From NCBI GenBank assembly GCA_022695795.1, contig MU404055.1, forward strand, positions 868,001 through 932,000: 64,000 bases of DNA. The letters are read 5' to 3'. Positions within the stretch are counted from its first letter, which is position 1. Every line of letters begins with the position of its first letter. A program made the translations under genes and the position numbers. Below, one piece after another: positions 50,417-63,008 of this stretch. The notes under the pieces are model-generated. The model was given only the letters and a program-made list of their open reading frames with translations, did no database searches and was not told the origin of the DNA. Source of the DNA: Biscogniauxia marginata. Lineage: Eukaryota > Ascomycota > Sordariomycetes > Xylariales > Xylariaceae.

Positions 50417-51573
50417 GATGGAATTCCATACGCGTTAGTGGCGGCGAAATTAAGTTGTAACGAAAAGTATTAAAAAGGGAAAATACGCTTAAAATATAAT
50501 ATAATGTGAAATATAGCTTTATTTTATTATTTTATTATTTAAACTTTTTAATAATAATTAATTTAATTTATAAAATTAAAAATATTTATATTTATTTATA
50601 ATTTATTAATTTAATATATAATAATAATATATAAATTAAAAATAACATTTTATTAATAATTTTTAAAATTAAAAATGATTTAAATATAGATTTAATATAA
50701 TTATTAAATTTAATTATGAAATATTTAATAGACTTGACTCGTCGCGACACAGGCTGGTTTGTTCATATTTCAATGTGACTTACCTATATATTTATGTACC
50801 TTCAGTAGAGGATATAACGGGTAGGTAGGTATGTATTGCCATTTGTTGTAGGTCCGCTAAGTCTAGGCGGATATATAAACACCCCGCAGGCCCTGCTACA
50901 TACCTACCTACACTAGCTGCACTGAGACACAGCTTACCTCTTTACCTTGTTAATTTCCTTGATCGAGTATATATATAAAAGTGCTGTCATTAACTATCCC
51001 GACTTCTAACCTGGTAGACGAAGCCACGGGCTATATTATTTGTAACGTTGTTTAGGCCTCGAAGAAAGTCAGCGGCGCAGTTACTAGTCAACTAACTACA
51101 TTCAAAATAGTACTGGTCACATAAAGTGAAGCGAAGTGTAAGGGTTTCATAAATAAGCCTAGGTTCCTATATAAAATGTTTGTCATAATGGCTAAAGACG
51201 AGGTCTCATATTGTAATGCTAAGCATCATAAGGCTAGCTAGTCAAGTCGTTCCTAGTGGTCCTTTATAAAAACCCTTGTTACAGTCCCGCCTAGATAGTT
51301 CGTTAACTTTTAACCTTGAAATACACGTTGTTTTTAGTTGTATTTAAGTTGTCGTTTTATATATATAACTTGTTTTATCATATAAAAATAACGTTTTTAA
51401 ATTAATTAAAAACATTTATTTTTAAACTTAAATATATTTTATATTTAAAAAAATTTAATATTATATTATTATTTTAAAAGTTTATATATAATATTTAAAT
51501 GTATAATAATTCTTTATTTTTATATACATATTATATATATAGTTCTCATTATAAACCGTCTAGTCTAGCAAGT
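50417..51573. repeat. AT-rich island: two nearly pure A/T blocks around a normal-GC core
   Basis: Positions 50521-50730 contain only about five G or C bases, so the block is about 97% A+T. Positions about 51355-51545 are more than 90% A+T. Between them, 50740-51350 is close to 42% GC with no open frame of note. The composition differs sharply from the rest of the window. It fits a repeat degraded by repeat-induced point mutation, or a small AT isochore. I saw no terminal repeats or transposase remnants. The left block starts about 100 bp upstream of the large WD40 start codon, and the right block touches the acyl-CoA synthetase 3' end. Confidence 0.75.
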
Positions 51574-53853
51574 TTACAACCTCGGCTTGATCTTCGAGTC
51601 CTCCTCGTTGATCTCAATATACATACGCTCGATCTCGGCACTGAATTTCCTCGCGGCCTGAGGTCTCTTCAGCTTCAAGCTGTGTGTGCAAATCAAGTTA
51701 GTAAGATGAATAACGAAACGGCATTGGCACAAAAACCAGGGATGGGAAAAAACATGGGAAAAAACTTACGTAGGTGTGAGCAACTCGTTCTCGACAGTGA
51801 AAGGCTCAATCTCCAGAAGGCAGTTACGCACTCGTTCGTAGCCGTTGAACTTGTGCTTCTTGCCAATGATATCGAGATGCCTCCCGAATGCCTTGACCAC
51901 CCGGGAGTCTTTGGTGGCGACCTTGAGTGCTGATAGATCGTCCGGTGCGATTGTCTGCTTCAGAACCTTGCTGGCGAAGGGGGCGAAGCCAGCTGGGTCT
52001 ATACCAAAGATACCAACCAGGCTGGACTGGCTACCCTCGCCGTGGACAAAAGCCATGGTCATCAGGGGTGAGCTGCCCATGTACACATTCTCGATTCGTT
52101 CAGGGGAAATGTACTCTCCCTGGGACAGCTTGAGAACGTTCTTCTTGCGGTCGATGATCTTGATGCGTCCTCGCTCGTCAAGCTCAACGATATCCCCCGT
52201 GTGAAACCACCCATCGGGTTCGAGGGCCTTCCTGGTCTCGGCTTCGTTTTTGTAGTATTCGCGGAAAATAAACGGACCCCTCATGAGTAACTCACCCCGG
52301 GGCCGTGGCTTGTCCGTCACTAAATACTCCAAGTCGGGTTGTGACTCTAAACAGATCTCCACACCAGGCATCGGACCACCGTTATTGCCCAGAGAGAAAT
52401 CTCCTTCTGCTTGGCATGATCCCGTCGCATATGACTCAGTTAGGCCATATCCCGAATAAAAGTTGTTTCCAAAAGCGGCCCGGAGAAATTCTTGGACGTC
52501 GGGATCGAGCTGTGCACTCCCACTCACCATAGAGCGGCACCTGTTAAGGCCGACAGCAGCTAGGACCTTGGGCGTCCAGATACGGTCATACACAGGGTGC
52601 TTGTTATGAGCCTTGCCGGGCGGCAGCCTCATGCTGGCTTTCTTAGCACTGATAGCCTTTTGAGACAGCGCACCCTTAATACCATCGGTTTCGAGAGTCT
52701 GGGCATGGATTGCCATCTTGAACCGGTTATACAGACGCGGAACTGATACGAAGCCCGTCGGCTTCAAAATCTTCAAATCTTCGACCAACTCCAACATGTT
52801 CCCGTGGAAATATCCTATGGCGGCACCTTCAGCTAGAGTAGCCTGGTCTATCATCCTCCCATATATATGAGCAAGAGGTAGATAGGACATGTTGACATCC
52901 TTATACGTGTACTGTCCACTGGCACGGGCGCTCGACACGGCTGCAACGCAGTTGGCGTGGGTCAGGACAACGCCTTTTGGATCGCCGGTCGTCCCGGATG
53001 TGTAGTTTATTGTGATGATATCTTCCGGACGGGGAGGACGCGCGGGATGATTGACCTTTGCGCCCAGCTTCTCGACGCCATCCATAGACCATATCTGCAC
53101 GCCATGCTCCGAGGCAATGCTATTCAACAGTGCCATTTTGGAGTAGCCATCCTGTTCGCCAGCATCGAGAGGGTCCATGGATATAATCACTTTGAGGGCG
53201 GGTATCCGAGGCGCAAGGGCTAAGAGTAGCGGTATGTGAGGCAACGAGGTAACAATGCAGGAGAGTTCAGAGTGCTTGATGATGAATTCAGAGGTATCAG
53301 GCCCGAGGGTTTCGTACAAGGAGACGGAAAAGAGGGACTGGGAATTGAAGCCGAGATCTACACTCGAGGGATTAGCATCCGGGCGTTGCTTGGCCCTCTA
53401 TGGACGGGGCGGCTCACCTGCGATCTGCCATTCGGCGCGGTTTTGGCTCCAAAGACCGACTCCATAGTTGCCGGGAGGAAGTCCGAGGCGGCGATGCAGC
53501 TCATAAACACCAGAGCCAAAGTTCCTACTCCGGGTGGCAACCTCGGCGAAGGTCTGCCAGACGTATTTAGGCTCCCAGGTTTTGGTGTTCGGGTTCCAGG
53601 GGCGTGAGCCTAGGCACTTGTTGTTTGGGAAGCGCCTGACGGCATCCTGGAAGAGTTCGTAGTATGTGCGAATTTCGGGGCTGTACGTGTCGAGAAGAGG
53701 CCTGTCCTGGAAGCGCCAGTGCCGGTAGATATGAGAACGGCCCTCTCGCTGGGTGCCGGGAATGGGAACACCGTAGGGGGAGGCGCCGGGAGGCGGTGTT
53801 GCTATATATTTGATATGGGCTGCAGCCTCCAAGTCTGGGCCGATTCCTGTCAT
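51574..53853 (-). CDS. Long-chain acyl-CoA synthetase (AMP-forming)
   Basis: This enzyme activates fatty acids to acyl-CoA via an acyl-adenylate. Exons in minus order are 53853-53418, 53357-51770 and 51679-51574, giving 709 aa. The frame is open further upstream, but MTGIGPDLEAAAHIKYIATP matches where relatives begin. The ATP/AMP P-loop TINYTSGTTGDPKGVVLTH, the gate/linker YGLTESYATGSC and the long-chain signature GWFHTGDIVELDERGRIKII followed by DRKKNVLKLSQGEYISPE are intact. The terminal exon adds LKLKRPQAARKFSAEIERMY and ends SKIKPRL. The final PRL resembles a weak peroxisomal PTS1, which would fit a Faa2-like beta-oxidation enzyme, but P at -3 is non-canonical. The 3' UTR would lie in the AT-rich island. 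Confidence 0.93.
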
Positions 53854-56381
53854 CGTGCTCTGCAGAGACCAATGGATGGCTTTGTCGACGTAGCACGGCC
53901 ACTCGCAGGAAACAAGGGGACGATGGTGATGGATAAATGAATGGTTGCCCCCCGAGACTGCAAACAGAAACGTCCGTAGCACGAAAGTAAGCCAAGGTAA
54001 ACTGCAGGAAGAGCTCTGGCTTATATCAAGCGGTGAGAGAGTTACAGGACAGTGAAGCACGAGAGAAAGACGCTGTCGGGCTGGGAAGTTGTTCTCGGCA
54101 GAGTTGACACATCAAGTTCGAGTTAGGTGTGTGTGTAAGTGGTGTGCATCCGGGGGCTTGTGCCAATTCATACTACTTGGTCGTCTAGTCCACGACTCGT
54201 ACATACTACATAGTATGACGACGGGTCCGAAGGTTTCTTGAAGGTGTGCAAATCAGCTCCACCTAGTGCCGAGGTCTCTTGTCTGAAACGACTTGGTCCC
54301 ATTGGTCGACGCGTCGGCCTATTGGACGCTTACGGTATAAGAGAGCTTGAGGTTGGCGACTTCCTCGGAGCCACATGGACGTACGTACCTCATAACAAGA
54401 TGGTTGGGAAACAACCTCCGATCGACCGGGTAAGTACCAATGGATCTTTCTTTTCGAAATATCTATCTATACATATAATTCTGTCTTCTTACAACTCTAA
54501 ATACCTACACACAAAAAGCCCTCCAAATCATTTTCAAAGATGCTTAAGTATCAGCCTTGTTTAACTACGTAGCGCAGAATCGAATAGTAAGTAACAATTC
54601 CGATGATGTATTGCATTCCGCCCTTTTGCATTAGTATTTATTGCCATTCCTGGCATTCTGCAAGGTGCCGATGACTGCCGCGATCACATCTCACTAACAA
54701 GACACTATCCGATTGGGCGCTTCATTAATTACTTCCCTGTCGGGCTGCACTAACTGGAACCTTGGCTTTCACATGTTCCCGTCTTCGGCTCCTCCGCTAT
54801 TCCGGATCAACAGTGCTCCCGTTGTAATACTAGGTACCTACCTAGTAACTAACCTAGGTCAGGTAGGTTACAGGCCAATCTCCTTTTAAGATTCGAGGTC
54901 GCATGGGATGGGGAACAGCTATGCTGAGGATATAAAGCGGCAGTCCGACAGAAGACTCCTCGCCGGTTCGCAACAGTGTTTTATTATTATGGTGTTTTTT
55001 ATACTTCTTCTGATTATCTCTTTCGCTTTCGACAGTATCGGCCGAGCAAGCCCGCAAAGCCAAGGATGAGAAATCTACCGCCACGTAATGGCACCCAGAT
55101 GACCCAAGCAGCCAAGGGATGACACAAGACACAAGACACACCTAACTCGGCACTAACAAGAATACAAAATAAAAAAGAGTCTCACCTACGCCGAGGCAAT
55201 CTCTTATTGAAATCAAGTGGAACTTGTTCGTGTCTTATACTCTCCTAAATCCGATCTCGACGCAAAATCAGAATCTCCGCCGTCCGACCCCGTATCTTGG
55301 CCGCGGGTGAATCGAGTGCTTCTTTGGCGGGCCCCGAGATTTGAGACGACTTGGCTCTAGCAGCCAAGATATCCAGAACCACGTCCTGATACCTCAAACA
55401 GTTTCCGACCTGTCCTAGGTTCGCAGGGCAAACGTCAGTCGTCCTGAGCTAAATTTGGCTCGTGTTTCAATACTGTCGACCTGGTGGTATTTTTACATCT
55501 CGAGCCTCTCTCCGATGTGTCTTGCTTGAAAGGCTTGATTTGCCTTGGCGGCCATCTAGAAACGATTTCCGGTCCTCGAAACAGGAGCCCCCCTCCCCCA
55601 ATAGCTTATCTTTCCATCTAACCTGGGCGTTTACACGCAAGTGCGTGCTTTGATATAGCCGCCCGGGGACTTACATGTATGGTTGTCGTCGTATTCATTC
55701 AGTGCCGCTAGTCGGTAACAGGCTCTGGCTCTTTCAACATTGTAAAGCATGCAGCCCTCATTCAGAAACCAGCTTCTACTTATACCAGTTAACTCGAGTT
55801 AAATACCCGTGAAACTTGAGTAAGCTATACTCCGTACCTATGTCTATCCTCTAGGTAGTCCTGTCCGGCATTGTAAAGCTGTTGTGCGTGGAGCCCGATA
55901 TCTGAACCCGGCTATTGGTCGCCTCCCCATGCCGTCTAAATTTGTGCATGGCCAGCATCCTTGTTGTGCCTGTTTCAGATCGATTTCAGAGGAGCGCATC
56001 GCAGCTCGATTTGGGGTGGCAATCAGAGGACCGTCCGCTTGCGAGTGCAACGGCAGGGTGCGCATTCTTCTTGGCCATCCTCTAACCTGGACAACTTGAG
56101 CCTGAAGCTTGATTATTAGCCAGCACTGCCCAAGTTGCATTAATGTGGGTGGTTCTCCTCATTTTCTCAACATTCGATTCCCTACGCCTGGTGCTCTTTC
56201 GTTCTTTGACATATCCTATTCGATCCCAAATACCTTCTTCTTCTCGTTCGTATTCCTATTCTAGTTCTATAACTCTAGACTATTTCCCCGGTGCATAAGT
56301 CGCAGTTTGTATTTTATGACTACTCATCGAGACGCTCGCTTTCCGAACCGCTCTCCTCGTTTCGTTAACTCCACCGCCAAC
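53854..56381. other. Divergent intergenic between acyl-CoA synthetase and MARVEL genes
   Basis: No gene is supported over 2.5 kb. A cluster of TACCTA/TAGGT motifs lies at 54830-54870. C/T-rich DNA precedes the MARVEL start (56150-56290). Confidence 0.6.
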
Positions 56382-56993
56382 ATGGTTTCCTCAAGTGTCA
56401 TCATCTTGGGCCTACGGGCTGCTCAGCTCCTCTTCGCATTCGTCGTCATGGGCCTTTCGGCATATGGTATGTAATGTCAGCGGCAGCGAGGGGTATGAAA
56501 ATCAGTTACACTAACATCAGTCCTGAATAGTTGCCAACTGGTATAATGTCGACACTCTGACTTCGCCTCCGTCGCAAGTTAGCTGGCTTCTCTTCGTCTC
56601 TATCTTCACCATCGTCTCGATCGCATATCTAGAACTGGCCCCACGGTTCTTTCCCCGAGGTACGTGCACTGTGTGAGAAGGAATGCATGTTCAGGGGACT
56701 AACAGATTATAGCCACTCACCCGTATGCCGGGCTCGCTCTTGAAGCCAGCAATGTACTGTTCTACTTCGCCGGGTTCATTGCGCTATCTGTCTTCATTAG
56801 CAAGCTGCTCTTCTGCCGTGGCAGTGTGTGTGGTGCTGCGCAGGCTGATGTCGCTTTCGGGGCCATTGAGTTCCTGCTCTGGGCTGGCTCTGCTGGGCTG
56901 ATGGGGAAAGACGTGCTCAAGCAGGGGTTTCGACGCCCTGCGACGCAGGCCCCTTTAAGCGCTCCTCAAATGAAGGAGTCCCAGGGCGCGTAA
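56382..56993 (+). CDS. MARVEL-like four-pass membrane protein
   Basis: This small integral membrane protein resembles the fungal MARVEL/Nce102-type family, associated with membrane domains and stress. Exons are 56382-56466, 56531-56659 and 56713-56993, giving 164 aa. Four hydrophobic segments are visible: IILGLRAAQLLFAFVVMGLS, WLLFVSIFTIVSIAYLEL, VLFYFAGFIALSVFISKLL and FGAIEFLLWAGSAGLMG. The N-terminal RAAQLLFAFVVMGLSAY and the LxLEAxN-type segment before TM3 (YAGLALEASNVLFYF) are typical of the family. ATG 56382 (MVSSSVII, context CAACATGG) is preferred over ATG 56316, which adds 22 hydrophilic residues. The short Ser/Gln/Lys C-terminus is cytosolic by the usual topology. Confidence 0.87.
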
Positions 56994-58411
56994 GCGGCGG
57001 TTATACCGATATTCCTCTTTCGCCGTACCGCCCGTCCCTAGACTGGCAAGCTGAGCCGAAGACGAAAGGAGGATGGGACCGCGTCTATTTACACGTGGGC
57101 AGGAGTTGGACGAGATGAATGACATGACTAATGGTTCTTGATGGAACGTATTTGGGTCATCGCGATACACACGGGGAGATGTCAAGAGTATATCGATGCG
57201 ATAGAGGGGCTGGCTCGGTCTAGATGACTAGCCGCTCGGGTCGGATGAATTAATGGAGGCCGGTTGGAGTTGAGGATCTTTCGAACATGAGGTAGTCATA
57301 TTATACCACAGGAAATCAGTCGGGAGAGTGCGCATATTAGTGAGAGGAACGGAATAAAAAAAAGTATATTGCGCCAGAGCGAGTTTGCGTAGCTACATAT
57401 GAACCATGGACGTGCTTCCTGTGGTCTCCAATGATCTGCCTCTTTTGGAAGTTGAGAGGTGCAGCTCAAGAGGTCAGACTGGCCTCTCATCCCGCATTTC
57501 GCATTCCACAAACCCCTAGCCCCCTATTCACTACTCTTGGCCAAACCGAGTGAACGGAACTATTTTAGTATGCTTGGGTGTCTGGATCCGGCTTTCCCCA
57601 GATTCGTTCCTGTACACTTCCCACTATGGAACGACTGACTGGTGGATCTGTCGCAATGCGGGCTGCAAATGGTGTTTTTATTCAAATCATGCGCATGAAA
57701 ACCCCCTCGACCCCCTTCATGAGTGTTACTTGGGCACGTGTTTCCTTTACATTACATGACAGCTTGACAAGATCTATCTACATGTAGGTATTGATCTACT
57801 ACTTGTATGTAGTATGATACGTACCTAGGATACTTTAACCCCGCAACTCACCGTGGATCGCAACTAAACTAAGGGTCTGTCTATCCCATCCAATAGTACT
57901 ACACACCTACATGTACCGGGGTTGCCAGCAAGTATCTTAGAAGGTATACTTGGTGTAACCGTATACATAGCTAGGTATGCAGAGGCAACTCTGAAGCTAC
58001 CATTGAATACCTACCAAGACACGACTAATACCCCCGCAGCCAGACAGTTTTTCCTATTAGGGAAAATTGAAAACTTATGACAAAATAACGTCGATGGCGT
58101 GCTTTTCTCTGGCCTTGATAACCCCCACCATCACTGCGCTCCATGCGACTGGAGTCCCCCGAGGTTCAGCACTGCGGGCGATAGAGTGTCCATGTCTCAG
58201 TTGTCACCGGTGCATGTATGATTACCTGCATATATATATAGGTACATGTGGGTAGTGAGGTAAGGGTTCGATATGCTCTCCGCTTTGTTCTTTCGTCGAA
58301 TACTTTGACTCACCTACGCACCTCTGGTTTGTGGTTGTCACCGTCAACTAGGGCTTCCCGGTCACAGTATAAAACTTTATATCGCATCCTCTTCAGGAAC
58401 TTCCAGGCACC
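56994..58411. other. Intergenic between MARVEL and O-acetylhomoserine sulfhydrylase genes
   Basis: No gene is seen. CACGTG occurs at about 57093 and 57735. TAGGTA motifs occur near 57785 and 57970. Confidence 0.6.
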
Positions 58412-60022
<1,611 letters not shown>

Positions 60023-60838
60023 AGTAGAGAAGGGATATTTATTTTGTGGGGGGTTTTCCCTCCCTCTTCTTCTTGCGATACTGTTCGATGAGGAGAGAGA
60101 GAGGCCCGCACACGCATGAATTTATGTGTACATATATATACCCACCTCCCTTTTTGGATAGTGAAGTAACATTGAATGCAAGTAAAAATCATTGCTCGTA
60201 ATAAAGATATCCAAGGGCATGAACAAGCTGCGAATTCGGAGGAATAATACGTTGAGTACTTATGTATGCACAATATATTATAAGTAAATTAGTCGTTGTA
60301 ATAACCTGGGTAACTTCTTAATAAGTATCTAATTATATGTAAGTAAAATGCTTATTTATAACAAGTATAAGTATATAGCTTATATTTCACAGCACGACGT
60401 AGTTTGCTACTATTACAATTAAAAGATGAGATTAGTCGCAGTTTGTCGAGACTAGCATCTTGACAGCTACATGTAGTACCTACACATACTGTCTCTCCCG
60501 CTAAAGCGTTGTTACCCATCCTTGTTACTAGGTTGTAGCCGATAAGCTGATAGCGCCGGTATGAGGTACCTCCGCCAAGGCTATGAGGTGCTTATCAACC
60601 GCAGCTCTTCACCACTTGTCCGTATCTTATCTATAGGTAGGTACATACGTACGCTACCTTAGGTACATGTAAATTAATACATACCTACCTTATATCGGAC
60701 GTATTGTACGACTTACCCAGCGTCAACACCATACAATCCTCTCGAGTTAGCTAGACTACTACTGTCATTGTATCAACATAATCTCCTTTTGCTCCCCAAC
60801 CGCACACGAAGACAAAAAAAAAGTCTAGATATATAAAA
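60023..60838. other. Intergenic: sulfhydrylase 3' region and emc7 promoter
   Basis: No gene is seen. The left half is AT-rich (60240-60420). TAGGTAGGTACATACGTACG-type motif copies lie at 60635-60690. Confidence 0.6.
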
Positions 60839-62032
60839 ATGCGCGCCTCACCGAAATCCATATTACCCTCTCCCTCGTCGCCGACTTCCCTCCTCCTCCT
60901 CAAAACCCTCCTCGCCCTCGCCATCCTACCAAACACCCTCCTCGTCCTCGCTACTGCAGCCGCAGCCGCCGCCACGACCTCGAAAACGACAACAGTAACC
61001 CTCACGATCCCGTCCTCGCCGCAGCTCCCGCACCCCCGCGCCCTCCTCGCGTCCTCGACGCACGCGACGCTGACGGGGGGGAACCTATCATCGTCGTCGT
61101 CGTCGTCGTCGTCGTCGCTGTCGCTGTCGCTCTCGCACCGGGCCCCCCTCGACACGCGCGACGGCTTCGTCTTCCGCAACGTGACGCCCGGCTCGTACCT
61201 CGCGGACGTGCACTGCGCCGGGTACGGGTTCGCGCCCCTGCGCGTCGACGTCGACGTCGTGCCGCCGTCGCCGGGAGGGGAGGAGGAGGACAAAGTAAAG
61301 GTGCGCGCGTGGGAGACGTTCCGCGGGAACGCTTGGGAGAACAGGGGCGAGGAGGTCAAGGCTGTTGTCGTTAGCAGCAGCAGCAGCAGTGGTGGTGGTG
61401 GTGAGGATGGGAATGGGAGCGGGAGGATCGGGTTCCCGGTGAGGGTGCTCGGGCCCAAGGTTTATTATACGGAGCGCGGATCTTGTGAGTTCTTCTTCTT
61501 CTCCTTCTTTCTCTCTTCTGCTACCACACAGATAATCAATCGACTGTGAGACCAAAACAAAAAGGGGGGGGACGCGGGAGGATGTGAGGAAGAGTAGAAG
61601 CAGAGGATTTTAAGGAAGGAGAGAGATCACAACTTTCACTAATGAACCCGATCTAGTCTCCGTCTTCGGCATCCTCAAGAACCCCATGATCCTGATGGGT
61701 CTCGTGAGCATGGCCCTCTTCGTCGGGCTACCGAAGCTAGTCGAGAACAGTACGTTGCGAAATACCCTCCTATATCTTTCCTTCCCCCCCTTCCCCCCCT
61801 TCCCCCCCTTTTCCCCTTCTCCCCTTTTTCCCCTTCTCCCCTTCTCCCCTTTTCCTCGTCTTCCCTTTCCATCCTAGAGAAAAAGACTTATGCGCCACCT
61901 AACTATATCCTTACCGTACCTCCCTCTGACTTTCTGTCTATCTATCTCACAGTGGACCCCGAAATGCGCGCCGAGTTTGAGGAGCAGCAGAAGAAGAACC
62001 CGATGGCCAGCCTGTCTGGCAGATTAGCCTGA
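60839..62032 (+). CDS. EMC7: ER membrane protein complex subunit 7
   Basis: EMC7 (DUF2012/Sop4-like) is a lumenal beta-sandwich subunit of the ER membrane insertase complex. Exons are 60839-61484, 61657-61749 and 61953-62032, giving 272 aa. A signal peptide (hydrophobic about residues 17-42) is followed by a Thr-rich strand. The beta-sandwich carries DGFVFRNVTPGSYLADVHC and FPVRVLGPKVYYTERGSF. After FSVFGILKNPMILMGLVSM a single membrane span leads to the cytosolic tail DPEMRAEFEEQQKKNPMASL, which is diagnostic for EMC7. Two low-complexity inserts stand out: a poly-Ser/Leu run from a TCG repeat, and a Ser/Gly run before FPVRVLG. Intron 2 is 203 nt and filled with C/T repeats. Confidence 0.92.
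61089..61132 (+). repeat. Coding (TCG)n repeat in emc7
   Basis: About ten TCA/TCG codons followed by CTG-TCG pairs encode a Ser run and then Leu-Ser repeats inside the EMC7 lumenal domain. Confidence 0.9.
61785..61862 (+). repeat. C/T-rich repeat in emc7 intron 2
   Basis: Imperfect CCCCCTT and CCCCTTTTC units make up most of the left half of the 203-nt intron. Confidence 0.85.
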
Positions 62033-63008
62033 AGAACGGCAGGCCCACCTGGTTTTCTTGTTTGTTTGTCTGTTGGTTTGTTCTGCTTGAGTGAGAACAT
62101 CGGTTCCTTAGCAGTAGGTAGTTCGTCGGTGTGTAGCGTATAAATTATGTTAATTGGGTGAAGAAAGCAAACCGTCGTAGACTATACCACATCTTGTCTC
62201 ATCCTGCGAAGCGAAGTGACGAGGGAGGTTCTTTGCAATCTATATTATCCGTCGGGTATATCACATGGAGCTTGGATTATTATTAAGAATAACTATGAGA
62301 ACATAAGAACATCTTTAGACAAAAGAAACGGTCCTATGCTATACACACACACATATACCTATCTAATCTCTTCACTTCACATCTCTCGGCCCCGTTGACT
62401 ACTTCCAGCCAACAGCGTGAGAAAACGAAATATTAATTCTTGGCGATATGATAATAGAATAAGGTTCTGGGAATCTATTTCTTTTTTTTTTATGAAGCGC
62501 CTGATTTGGCTAGAGTATGTACGCAGATATATAAAACCAACTTTGCAATAGAGACAGGAAGGGGGTGGATTTGTTTGATCTTGACCTCATTTATCAGTCA
62601 GCTCTTCATTCATACTCATGTACTAGGTAGTCCCTCATCTATCTCCTAATCCTCCTTCGTTCTTCCTTCCTCCCCTTTCCCCCCTCCCCTAAACGCCATT
62701 ACTTATCCATATCCCCCCCCAAAACCTCCGAGCATCTCGAACATTGCAATCCTCAAGGCTTTTGGGCTTTACGTTCTTAAGATCCTTTCTTCCTTCCCTT
62801 CCCCCCCTGTTTTGCTTTCTGGTCTGTGTGTATGAGAGGTCGTGATAGGTGTTGTTACGTAACGTATATACGGATGGATAGGTATGTGATTCAGAAGGCG
62901 AGCCAGACGGCAAACGAGAAGGCCTTGTTCTTAAAATAACAACGGAAAAGCAAAAGAAAAGAAGAAGAAGAAAAATCAACTGGCTAATCCTTCCTTGCCT
63001 TCGCTCTC
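62033..63008. other. Convergent intergenic between emc7 and the WW-domain gene
   Basis: No gene is seen. It holds two 3' UTRs, with C/T-rich DNA at 62640-62700 and 62790-62820. Confidence 0.6.

Noticed and set aside
60751..61555. Long antisense frames across emc7, with Asp or Arg repeats
   Set aside because: Produced by the TCG repeat and GC-rich exon; the sense product has a signal peptide and the diagnostic EMC7 tail.
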